Source: Lentinula raphanica
Taxonomy: Eukaryota > Basidiomycota > Agaricomycetes > Agaricales > Omphalotaceae
DNA length: 64,000 bases
Assembly: GCA_027919835.1 (NCBI GenBank)
Contig: JANVFP010000001.1
Coordinates: 868,001 to 932,000, forward strand
Reading direction: 5' to 3'
Part shown: positions 54,211 through 64,000 of the stretch, piece by piece
Layout of the letters: each line of letters begins with the position of its first letter
Numbering within the stretch: the stretch's first letter is position 1
Program-made: the position numbers and the translations under genes
Notes under the pieces: generated by a model
Databases searched by the model: none
What the model was told of the DNA's origin: nothing
The model's input: only the letters and a program-made list of their open reading frames with translations

Positions 54211-55875
54211 TTATCCAGCAAAGGGAAAGCCCGCAGGACTCTTAAACCCATCCGCGCCCACGGCTCGGACTAATGAAACAAATATTCAATCGCATCTCAT
54301 CCGAAGAACGTGAAATTCAAGCCTACTTACCACCAAACTGGGCGTTGTCCTTCGATAACAGCACTGTCGTCTTGGTCACATTACCAACTGGAATGACATG
54401 CGTCCATTGTGCGACATCTGATGCTCGCCAGACTATCTCGTACGATGCTGCATTGGGAACGCTGTCCCAGGTGAGCGTTGAGTTGTTCGTCAGCACAGAT
54501 GTGTCCATCGCCACATTTTGTGGCGTGCCGGGGGCCTGAGCGAGTGACCATAGAACAGCCCCGTTCACTTTACCGACACTGATCAGAAGGCATAGTCAGT
54601 ACAGCAACGTTTGATGAAGGCTCAGCGCTCACCGAGCATTGAATTCAAAATCACAGAACTCAGATAGATCACCAAACTGTACACCATCTACAACTCGGAC
54701 ATCCTGATGTTGATGAGCAAAGTCCTCGTTCGGCTCAGTGAATCGAACAGCAGGAAATCCTTGTTTCAAGAAGGACTCGTGATCTCCTCCTCGCAAGAAA
54801 CGATCGGGACGCCATACTGTTTGGACTGCCAGCCGAGGAGATATATGAGAATGAGTATGAAGGCGGAAGAAAGAGAAAACCCACCAGTCATATTCGTTAC
54901 TGAATTTGTTCCTACTTCGGCGGCAAATCTCCCTAATTGCCTTGCAGGACTATCATTTTCTGCTCCTATACTCACCCGACTCTGTATCTGTGCCAGTGTC
55001 TCGACATCGGTCGGTACTCCCTGTACAAACATCCTGATATTGAACGGATCCACAATCGAGTTTGTGTCTCCTGCCGGACCTGTAGATCCCTTCGAGGAGC
55101 CGACGATATCATTATCCAGCATCCCCTGAACATCCGCTCCAGCAGCCTTCAACTGCTCCGCCATGAAATTCGAGCCAAACAAACCCTGTTCCTCTCCCGC
55201 AACACAAGCAAACATTATCGTCGCCTTTGTATCATGCGTAGCCATGATCCTCGCGAGCTCCATAGAGATAGCAGTCCCACTTCCGTCGTCGTCCGCTCCA
55301 GGTGCATCGTTTATCCCATCAGAGTTGTTCGTGTTCCTCGAATCGTAATGACCCGACACTACATAAATCCGATTGGGCTCCTGGCTCCCCTTGAGCGTCG
55401 CCACGACGTTACTGATGATCGTGTCGCTCGTGATAGACCCTGTGGCGGTTTGGAGGTAGCTAGGCACGTCGACCGTCATCCGTCCATTGCTCGTTGCAGC
55501 AAATTCTTGCATTTGTGAAGCAATCCAGTCCCGGGCGGCGCCTATCCCACGAACGGGGTCTGTTTGGTTGGAAAGAGTACTACGAGTGCCGAAGGAGACG
55601 AGTTTGTTGATGATTGCCTCGATCCGAGCTGGATCAATCTCGTTGAGCATGGACGTCAGCTCGTCATTGGGCTGCTGGGGGACGAGGAGTTGGCCGGGGC
55701 CAGGAGGCCATGTGTCCGGGGTTAAAGGGTCTTGAGCATTGGGGAATTGCCCGAGAGCTGCGAAAAGGCGGGTCAGCTAGTATGACTTGACGTTGCGTAA
55801 ACCACATCACTACTCACCTAGGGAAACATGAAGTAGGACGAAGGAGAAGGAGAAGAATGAGCTAGGAATCTTCAT
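54211..55875 (-). CDS. Secreted M28 zinc aminopeptidase with fibronectin-III-like tail
   Basis: The signal peptide is MKIPSSFFSFSFVLLHVSLA. The M28 di-zinc core is readable with all ligands: GHYDSR (His), GADDDGSG (bridging Asp), AGEEQGLFGS (general base Glu and ligand Glu), LDNDIVG (Asp) and the C-terminal AHQHQDV (His). After FCDFEFNAR an intron leads to a roughly 90-residue beta-rich module (GTPQNVAMDTSVLTNNSTLT, YEIVWRASDVAQWTHVI), which reads as a fibronectin type III domain. The last exon is VRAVGADGFKSPAGF, stopping at 54211. It would trim N-terminal residues from peptides outside the cell. Introns lie near 55754-55818, 54826-54885 and 54591-54635. All catalytic residues are intact. 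Confidence 0.88.
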
Positions 55876-56292
55876 GCAGAGTGCTTCAGTTGCAATGCAT
55901 TCTCGAAAACTCTTTTTAAATCCTGGGTTCGATATGATATGATTGTGAGTCTCGGTTATTCCATCCGATGGTCATAAGTCACTGTGCAGTATGATAAGGG
56001 CAGCAGAAACGTGCCCGCGCTACGAGGAAAATACGAGCGATGGTGGCGTATGTATTCAAAGATACAACACTGAGAACTATTTCAGGATCTTATCGTAACT
56101 TGTGGTAAAGTCAGATGCTATTATTTGGAGAAGGACGAAGGCTCACCATGCCGGGTCGTGTAGACGGGGAGACTATGAATACCATGCATTCAATTCATTG
56201 AGGTACTGGGAAACGCGGAAGCTATACAATGGGAAGAGACACCCACGAAACATCCAAGAACGACCAGTTCATCGTGCTGGCGAGAGTATCAA
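55876..56292. other. Intergenic region, promoter of the peptidase gene
   Basis: Between two minus-strand genes. It holds the aminopeptidase upstream region. Nothing else was recognised. Confidence 0.35.
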
Positions 56293-57830
56293 CTATGAAA
56301 AAGGCAAGTCATCATAGATTGGCTTGCACCTGATGCCAACGGATGATGAGCACCGACTATGATCTGGGATAAGAGGATTCAATGCCGCTAATGCAGACTG
56401 GTCTTCTGGTCTTCCTTCAACAATTGAATGAGCTGTGGTTTCATTCTGTTCCATGCTGTATACATAATTAGAATGTATTAAGAATAGCAAGAACACGACT
56501 GCGCACCTTGCTCAGTGAGATCCTTGGTTTGACGGACAGCCTTATGCCTTGCAAGCAGCGAACTCCCTTCCGTTTCTAACCTGTCTATCTCGCGACCCCA
56601 ACCCAGCGCACGCAACTTCTCGTATATACTAGATTGAGGAATGTGATGAGGTCGAGCGATCTAACCAGAACATTTGTTTGACGCACGCAGACTTTCTTCT
56701 GAGACGAGCGATTTGGAGATCTTCTGCACGCTTATTTTTGTTAGCCCGTTGCCAGTCAGAACAAGCACCCGTGTGCTATAACTGATGTGAGCGCTTGGCA
56801 GATTAGGATGGACACTGGTATTGACTTACCTTCGTGTTTTCTTCGTATGCTTCCTTCTTCTGCTGAAGCCAATCGTCTAATTTCGTTTCCCCTGTTCTAA
56901 CCCTTTGATATTCGTGTCTTAAAATGCGAATAGCTGGAGGGTAGTAGACTTTGTCCTCTCCGTTCCCTATGAAATAATCAGACCTCAGTCATTAATGCGG
57001 GGCAGGCAGATACCTGCAGATACTCACAAGGACCTTTCCAAGGCACGACGGGAACATACGGAATATATTGAGCAATCTCCCTGAACACAAGGAATGTTGC
57101 TGCATAGCTTCTGTTCCAGACGGAATGCATATTTGAGCGGGAATAGAACCTGTTCTGGTCTCAGCTTGTTCTCATGAAAAGCAAACCCTTACGGCACGAC
57201 TTCTACTCACGCCGAATCGAAGCATCTATTGCAGCATCGAATACGACACTGCCAAAAGACAGAATCGCAGGGTTTGCGCATGCATATCTGTAAGCAGTAT
57301 ATCCTGATGAATAAATGACATTTTGAAGATAGAGCAGATACTAGCATGGCAATATGAATCGAAGGCTAAATTCGCATATTGAGGTTCGGTAAGATCAGAT
57401 GGGAGAGGTGGAAGTTCTGGAACATTATATCGTGCAGTGCGCCAGACGCTGGCATTACTTCGGGTCATAAGAAAGGCCCGAATGTCTTTAGACGTTCGAG
57501 AAAGACGAAGGATATCAAATGGCATGAGATAACTATATATCTAGAAACCAATGGATGATTCGGTTGAGATATAGAAGACCATCTGCGGTGACTGACCTCT
57601 AGTATTATTTCTAAGGGCAAATCCTGTATTCTCTGCAATATCCCTCTCCTTCGTTGCCCGACCGTTGTTGAATTGGATTGTTTAGAGCTTTGGCGATCTA
57701 TCCTTGCTGATGTTGAGGCAAATCTTGCTTCAAATTCGTCTCTTTCTGATTCATCGCTGCTTAGGGTAAAAATTTCGTCCTCAACAGCAACAGGGGGGAT
57801 CTTTGAGCAAGCTGAGTGTCGGGTTCTCAT
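56293..57830 (-). CDS. F-box protein (SCF substrate receptor candidate)
   Basis: Start ATG at 57830 (MRTRHSACSKIPPVAVEDE), then a Ser/Glu-rich lead. The F-box is split by an intron: IQDLPLEIILE joined to MPFDILRLSRTSKDIRAFL, with NASVWRTARYNVPELPPLP after it. This is the typical mushroom F-box pattern (LP.EI..EI...L.P.DLL.L.r..k..r..L). Later exons continue as NPAILSFGSVVFDAAIDAS, VWNRSYAATFLVFREIAQYI, ILRHEYQRVRTGETKLDDWL, then ARPHHIPQSSIYEKLRALGW. The gene ends at 56293 (RCKPIYDDLPFS). The F-box would dock to Skp1 in an SCF ubiquitin ligase. The substrate-binding part is unknown. Exon borders after 57300 are approximate. Confidence 0.75.
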
Positions 57831-59098
57831 GATGACGGTGAAAGTTCAAGAAGGACCAGCGCCAAAGCCAGCGCCTGTTACTTTGCTTCTATCTCACGCT
57901 CTACTATGAACCACCCTGAACCACCCGGCAGCAAAGGACGACGACCAGGTAATAGGTATGTAAACTGGCTTGCTGACAATTATTGCTGAATGGACCACGA
58001 TGAAGAGCTGACCAGCAACTGTCATAGATATCTGCGTCCTCGTAAAGGTTTGAAGATGTGAAGAAATCCGACCCGACTTGCAAAAGATGGTTGACCTATA
58101 AGATGCTACTTCCGTGGCTGTCTCTGTGGCTCGTCACTTCGACAATGCGGGAAACCTTCAAGATTCTTCGAGGTCACTCAGAGGCTCAACCATCATTTGG
58201 ATTGATCCAGTCGAACTGCAAATGCACGGCAGCTGCTTTAACTTTTGCAGGTAAGTTACCACCTGTTACCACCGTAAGTAATCCCGAACAGCTTGGAACG
58301 GTAAGCCTTGATGGGATGCCAGGGAGCTTGGAATAGATCTGATACATAACTTGCCAGTGCACATTATTGGCTGCACAACTCCTCCGATGTCGAACTTCAC
58401 TTCACATCTCATGAAGCCTTTCGAAAACGCCACAATGCAACTTATAGTGCAAACTTCATGTTTGAATTTGCTCCATATGCAACTTGAGACATGAAAGGCC
58501 AAACGCCATGTGGACATTTCGGTGGGTTACCGGGTCTAACAATGTTTAAAGTGCCTGGATAACAAAGTCATTCTTACCCCGCATCCCCAGTCAAGACATG
58601 TTCATGACATTGGACAATATGCATCCCCTTCTCCAGAATCCATTTCATCGGCCCATGTCCGGTGAAAAGTGTAGCAAAGCTTCAAGCAGAACAGTGGTTG
58701 TTGGTACGACGTCTCTTTTTCTTCCGAGCGCCGTTTTGATACGAGAGGACCTGAAAAGCGGCACGGAAAGAAGAATAACATCAGGAACCATCTTTCGTAT
58801 CCAGCCCGAAGCTGGCTTTCCAATGAACACCAGCCTCCAGGCGGAAACGTCAGTCTACACATTTCTGACAGTATGTATTCGCTTGCAAATCAAATATGTA
58901 TTTCGAAGCTCGGTGAGTTATACGAGGTTATACGAAAAATGACTGGGGATCAGCGATTGATTCTCTGAACTGATCATCTAGGTATCCGAATTGTGAATTG
59001 CGGAAATTTTGAGATACTAGATGTTCAGAATCTGTCATGTACTCGATAATATAAATTACTTGCCCTTCATCCTTCCACCTCATCTCACTTCCTTCCCT
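57831..59098. other. Divergent intergenic region
   Basis: About 1.27 kb between the F-box gene (minus) and the esterase (plus), holding both promoters. Small open stretches near 58058 and 58598 do not look coding. A pyrimidine-rich block directly precedes the esterase start (about 59060-59098). Confidence 0.4.
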
Positions 59099-61534
59099 AT
59101 GGCTTTCGGTCTTGGTCGTTCTCTCGGTACACTCTCTCTCTTCGTCCTTCTCGGTGTACGGGCGGCACTTTCCCAAACGATATCCGTCGCTCTCGAAAAT
59201 TCTTCTGTTTTGGGCTCAAATGAAAACACTGCCGATATCGAGAGCTTTCTTGGTATCACCTACGGCACCGCCGCCCGCTTCAAACGCAGCTCTCCAGTCT
59301 CGTATACTGTCCCTGCGACTGGGCTTATAAATGCGACAACTTTTGGTGTAGCTTGTTCACAAACTGTTACAGCTGTAAGATTTCATTCTATGTTTCTTAT
59401 TAAGTGTGTGCTTGACGGTGATTATAACAGGGCAACACTATAAACTATGGAGGTAACTTGACTCGGTCGTTCATGCAGAAAGGATAATGACCTTCCTGAC
59501 TAGCTTATGGAATTGGAGAAAACTGTCTTACGTTGGATATCTATCGTCCGCCCGGTACCCAAGCAAATGCTTCTCTACCAGTCATGGTTTGGATCTCAGG
59601 CGGGGCGTTCTTGCAAGGATCTACTTCCGTCTATCCAGGTACAGGCATCGTAGCTCGCTCCATGGAACTCGTAAGTCTTCGTTCATCCTTAGGTCGGAGA
59701 TCCCTTATAACCATTTCCTTGGTATGATAGGGTCTTCCAGTCATAACAGTAAGCATCAAAATGTCTCGTTATCTCTATCCTCAACAATTTCTGTTAAGGT
59801 CATCGTCAACTACCGTCTTGCGTTCTGGGGCTTCCTGTAAGTCAAAACAATGTGGTTCATTAGTACTGCGACAGCTTATCACCAGTGATTAGTGGTGGAC
59901 AAGAAGCCGCTGATAACAACGCGTTGAATCTTGGGTTATATGACCAACGAGATGCGTTCACTTGGGTACAAAACTATATCTCTTACTTCGGAGGAGATCC
60001 GACTAAGGTTACAGCATTCGGAAGCTCTGCCGGCGCGTGAGTTGTCTATGTAAATGAGATGCAGAGTATGTATTTCTCATCCCATTCTATTCTATAGTAT
60101 CTCTATCGGACACCATCTCTTCACCTCCAATTCGGATCTCTTTCGTGCGGTGGTGAGCACTACGCTCTCGATGAGTATTAATATGTTCTGTTTCGGCTCA
60201 TTTTTGACCTGTCAGATCATGGGCTCTGGAACCGCTAGCACGTTAGCTGTTCGTAAACCCAACGACCCAGCTGTTCAAGCAGTATACGATGGAGTGGTCA
60301 ACCTCGTAGGATGCGACACCGCCAGCGATACGTTCGCATGTCTCAGCTCTGTCGATGAAGATACTTTGTTCAATGCTGTCAATACCTATGACCCAGACTC
60401 TCTCTTCCAGATTCGTGTATGCACATACTCAATAGTATTCCTCCTTTGCATCGAGCTCATTCTTGAATCTCATAGCCCTGGGCACCAATCATCGACGGCG
60501 AACTCATTCCAGACGACCCTTATACGTTGATTACAGAGGGCAAATTGTGAGTGAATATCCATATCTGGTCGATTAACGAACATGTTTCCACTCAAACCTT
60601 CAGTGCGAGCAAGCCTTTCATCACCGGCGATGTCGTAGACGAAGGGACCAGATTCGTTGTTCCCCAAGCGATCAACACCACCGACGACTTCCTGAACGTT
60701 CTTGCCATCGTAGACTCTCCGACTCTCACTCCAAGCCCTTTCACTCAGAACCAAACTCTTGTGTCTGAATTGGAAGCATTATACCCCGCGACACCCGCCG
60801 CTGGATCTCCGTTCGGAACAGGCAATGTTACGTTTTTCGGAGACCAGTTCAAGAGAGCCGCAGCTGTGATTGGTGGTGCGTATTGCAGTCTAATTTTCGG
60901 TAATTGAAGACTTGGGATGCTCAACACCTGGCATCACTATTTCAGATCTCCACTTCCACTCTCAACGACGCGCTTTTCTGGAAGCCACTAGCAAGAAGAA
61001 TGTACCAAGCTGGAGTTATCAGCTTGCTCAACTAACCAGCACTGATCCTTCAGTAGCTTGGGAAGGCGGTGAGTTGGAGTCAAAAAGTTTATACTATATA
61101 GCTCATGAGAACACCTTTTGCATTAGTCGCACATGAAACGGATATCCCATTCGTATTCAACTCATATCCCTCGACGGATGGGGATCTTTACACCGTTGCT
61201 TCATACATATCTGGCTATTGGTATTTCAGATATTTTTCGACTTTGTCGTTACGTGTTAACTTATTCTACCAGGGTGGCATTTGCGAACAATCTCAACCCT
61301 AACGCTGAAGGACTACCGACCTGGGACGAGTACAGCTCGAGCAAACAGTCCTTACAGATTGAAGCAGGCGCGACTGAGATGATTTCTGACAATTTCCGTC
61401 AAGCTGGGACCGAGTAAGTGTTAGGTTCATTGTGGCTGTTTACTGATGAGCTGTTTGCTGACGGGCATATCCTCTCTCTCTGTGTTCCATACAGCTTCCT
61501 TACGACCGCTAGAGCGCAAATCTTCAATGCTTAA
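59099..61534 (+). CDS. Secreted type-B carboxylesterase/lipase
   Basis: An alpha/beta-hydrolase of the cholinesterase/lipase family. The signal peptide is [18 protein letters not shown]. Blocks in order: [40 protein letters not shown] (GGAF oxyanion hole), [45 protein letters not shown] (catalytic Ser in GSSAG; most relatives have GESAG), [11 protein letters not shown] (acid residue region), WSYQLAQ and [11 protein letters not shown] carrying the His. It ends [10 protein letters not shown] at 61534. More than ten short introns, including several inside conserved motifs. The catalytic Ser, Glu/Asp and His positions seem filled. The likely substrate is esters or lipids outside the cell. The Ser in place of Glu before the nucleophile is a mild oddity. 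Confidence 0.85.
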
Positions 61535-62074
61535 AAGAATCAACCACAATCTTTGATCATATTATCCACGTCCTCCCATGTTGTATCCTACTATAATAGT
61601 CAATGTAATCTTGCAAGTGATGAATGACGACTTGATAATGTGGTGAGACTCCCTTCAAAGTTCAGAGGTAGTGACTGTAGTAGAGAAGAACGATCAAGAG
61701 TGTCGAGCTTGAAGCTGCATGGTCGAAGCGCTGAAAACTTCAGAAGGAGCCAATGCATACTATGAGAATCGGAGAGGCTGTAGACGCATCTTCTGTGTTT
61801 CAATATGTCGATTAATCTATGTTGATATGCTGACAGCTGTTCACAGATGCATGTATCTCATGGAGATAAAGATAAATCGCTCACATCGGAAACCTTCGGA
61901 AAGTTGAGGCATAAAAAAGACATCAATCTGAGTCTCGAAGTGACTCTTCAAGACTCTCTCTTGTCGCTTCACTTCATACTGCCAGACCCGGCTGGCCCGG
62001 TCGAAAGTCAAGTCCATCCCCTACTCACTGTTCAATATCTCACCACCTCGTGTAGATTCCGCAAAAGAAATACC
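61535..62074. other. Intergenic region
   Basis: The 3' flank of the esterase and the promoter of the next plus-strand gene. An upstream open frame from 61847 runs into the next gene, but its first part lacks coding character. Confidence 0.4.
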
Positions 62075-62931
62075 ATGAACCTTTGCCGATTACTCTTCTT
62101 TGTCACCCTCGCCGTGCACGCCTCGAGCACCAACATTCCCCCTCCTCCAGCAGCCCACATCCCGGATCGAAATAAAGCACTAGACACACCGATAGAGACT
62201 TCGGACGGACACGGACCTATCCAGCCCGTTTTGGGTGGTCCTAGCAAACCTTCTCGTCTTCCTCCTCACCCTGCTCCGAGTGAGAGTCAACCTGAAGTTC
62301 ATCGTGCTGGCACTCCATCGGAGCTCCAGGTTCCAGCCGCAGCACATTTGATGAATGATAGACTGACTTCAGAGGAGCCTGGAACCAGTGAGGGTGCCAG
62401 GAATCGGCATTCAACTGATGCACTGCTTCCATTCGCTCAGTCGTCCGCGATGGAGGCGGGGAATGCTCATTCCCCAGACCTCGTTTTCAGGAACAGGTGC
62501 TACACATTTGCTGAGAGGCACCCGGAAGTTCTCGCAGTGTGCGGATACCTCGTTCTCGCGTCAATGATGTTCGCGCTCCAGGAAGTTATTACTATGAATC
62601 AAGACACATCGAATAAGAGGAGAAGTCTAGTAGAATCTGGGAAGCCGGTGGAAGGGACAGAGAAAAGTGGTGCTTGGAAACCTGTAGGGCCGTGTGATTG
62701 TCATGACGCGAGGGTAAGTTCGCTTTACCATCGTTCCTTTCTGTTTTTTGGATGCTTGAGGACTCACTCATCACTGCTCTTGATATCGACCAGGCATATT
62801 TTGATGCAAATGGAAAACACGATTTGGATCCGAGTGTAAAGCATACAAAGAGACAAGTTCTAAAGTCTTTTTATCAGCTTCGTATCCCGAATGACGATGG
62901 AATGGAGACTGAAGTGAAAGAGCTGGTGTAA
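62075..62931 (+). CDS. Unknown protein with signal peptide and single membrane span
   Basis: Two exons, joined by an intron at about 62714-62792 (DCHDAR to AYFDANGKHDLDP). The signal peptide is MNLCRLLFFVTLAVHASS. A proline-rich stretch follows (NIPPPPAAHIPDRNK) and a Pro/Ser/Glu-rich region to about residue 140. Next is FAERHPEVLAVCGYLVLASM, a likely transmembrane helix, and a short charged tail ending KSFYQLRIPNDDGM and EVKELV. It would be a type I membrane or secretory-pathway protein. No family was recognised. The start is chosen at 62075 because the signal peptide begins there. Confidence 0.6.
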
Positions 62932-63056
62932 CTTATACTAGTAGCTATAGGAGGCTGCCATATTTGTACTACTCGATACATTACATATTATTCACACGTG
63001 CTTCTCCTTGTTCTTGACCAACCACCACCTCGAGTCATATAACAAACATCTCTGAA

Positions 63057-63982
63057 ATGATATCAGAAGATCATACAACTCTTGGAGCTGGAGACTCCTA
63101 CCTGGTCTTGGACTTACTCGACGAGGAGCTGAGCAAAGACGCCTTCCAGAAAGTGAAGGACGAAGTACAATGGGATGTTATGCACCATAGAGGCGGGTCA
63201 GTTTCCAGCCCATCTCCTCTGCTCTGATGAGTATCGCAGGTGGTGAAGTCCCAAGACTAGTCGCTGTACAAGGTCAAGTCAACCCAGATTTCAGCTTTCC
63301 CATCTATCGCCATCCATCAGACGAGTCACCTCCCCTTCGAAAATTCACGCCGACCGTAGAGTTGATTCGACAGGAAGTCCAGAAAATCCTTAAGCACCCA
63401 GTGAATCATGCTCTCATCCAACTGTACCGCTCAGGGAAAGACTATATTTCCGAGCATTCTGACAAGACAATTGACGTCGTGAAAGGAACGAGCATCGTCA
63501 ATGTCAGTCTCGGAGCACAGCGGACGATGACTTTGCGTACAAAGAAGGACCAAAGTCTCTCAGAAGACGGTGTGAATTCAAAAAGACAATATCAACGCTT
63601 TCCTCTCCCTCACAACTCTATGTTCGTCATGGGCCTCGAAACCAACCGACGCTGGCTGCACGCGATAAACCATGACAATCGACCGCTCAAGACGAAGTCT
63701 CCGGAGGAGCTGCAGCAGAACGGAGAGCGCATCAGCTTGACTTTTAGGCATATTGGAACGTTTTTGGATGGTCCGGATGAGAAGTTGATTTACGGGCAGG
63801 GAGCGAAAGGCAAGACGAGGGAAGAAGCTAGGCCGGTTATCAATGGTGAGGGACCTGAGACAGAGGCGTTACTCGAAGCGTTCGGGAAGGAGAACAAGGA
63901 TTCTAACTTCGTTTGGGACGAATGGTATGGGAACGGATCCGACGTTCATCACATCATCATGAGCGATACCACGTCGACGTGA
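63057..63982 (+). CDS. AlkB-like Fe(II)/2-oxoglutarate dioxygenase
   Basis: Exons 63057-63192 and 63240-63982, total 879 nt (292 residues). AlkB enzymes oxidatively demethylate nucleic acid bases or proteins. Motifs: the HHRGGEVPRLVAVQGQV nucleotide-recognition lid region at the exon junction, NHALIQLYRSGKDYISEHSD with the metal-binding HSD (His and Asp), IVNVSLGAQRTM, NSMFVMGLETNRRWLHAI with the second His region, and RISLTFRHIGTF with the 2OG-binding Arg. The family motif is continuous only if the intron uses a GC donor (63193-63239, 47 nt). The GT alternative at 63197 either gives a stop or needs a 35-nt intron. The C-terminal about 80 residues are an extension with no recognised domain. 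The stop is at 63980-63982. Confidence 0.85.
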
Positions 63983-64000
63983 ATTTCGGGGTATCATTTC

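Noticed and set aside
54937..55518. 193-codon plus-strand open frame
   Set aside because: It is antisense to the M28 peptidase core and explained by that gene's codon pattern.

Overview
The window is nuclear DNA of a filamentous basidiomycete, most likely an Agaricomycete (mushroom-type fungus). This rests on short (about 45-70 bp) GT-AG introns that cut almost every gene into many small exons, both strands being used densely, and a typical mushroom gene set: TKL-like kinase, F-box protein, cytochrome P450, GH28 pectinase, type-B esterase, M28 peptidase, fungal NLR-type N-terminal domain. No rRNA, tRNA or CRISPR array was recognised. Species cannot be told from sequence alone.

Layout. 1-1799 (+): 3' part of a salicylate hydroxylase-like flavin monooxygenase. 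2317-4795 (-): cyclin-like protein. 5240-7688 (-): MFS sugar transporter. 7689-11122: gene-poor stretch with decayed coding fragments. 11123-12786 (+): secreted protein built of exon-encoded repeats. 13256-14368 (-): second cyclin-like gene. 15091-15691 (-): SUMO. 16023-20028 (-): large BAR-like/disordered protein. 20157-21318 and 21772-22945 (-): tandem pair of secreted unknown proteins that share a promoter block. 23956-26108 (+): protein kinase. 26875-29132 (+): rhamnogalacturonan hydrolase-type GH28 with 20 exons. 29395-30911 (+): RCC1 propeller protein. 31129-33079 (-): cytochrome P450. 33641-35177 (-): disordered basidiomycete protein. 35178-37658: no gene seen. 37659-39957 (+): cyclopropane-fatty-acid synthase-like methyltransferase.

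40277-50176 is a nested mobile island. A roughly 1.2-kb element with 405-bp terminal inverted repeats (ends CACTA...TAGTG, TTA target duplication) carries 11-bp minisatellites. One minisatellite is interrupted by an apparently intact Ty3/Gypsy retrotransposon on the minus strand, with identical 288-bp LTRs, a TCAAT target duplication and one 2638-codon gag-pol frame. The outer element ends inside the 5' region of the next gene.

50228-52027 (+): FAD-dependent oxidoreductase. 52112-53991 (-): NLR-type N-domain plus SH3-like repeats. 54211-55875 (-): secreted M28 aminopeptidase with a fibronectin-III-like tail. 56293-57830 (-): F-box protein. 59099-61534 (+): secreted carboxylesterase. 62075-62931 (+): unknown protein with signal peptide and one membrane span. 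63057-63982 (+): AlkB-like dioxygenase.

The genes do not form one pathway. Housekeeping or regulatory genes (SUMO, RCC1, cyclins, AlkB) alternate with saprotrophic secretion genes (GH28, esterase, peptidase, sugar transporter) and lineage-specific genes. Splice models were worked out by eye. For SUMO, the first cyclin-like gene, GH28, the secreted repeat gene and the AlkB gene, the summed exon lengths divide by three with a continuous frame, so these models are the most reliable.
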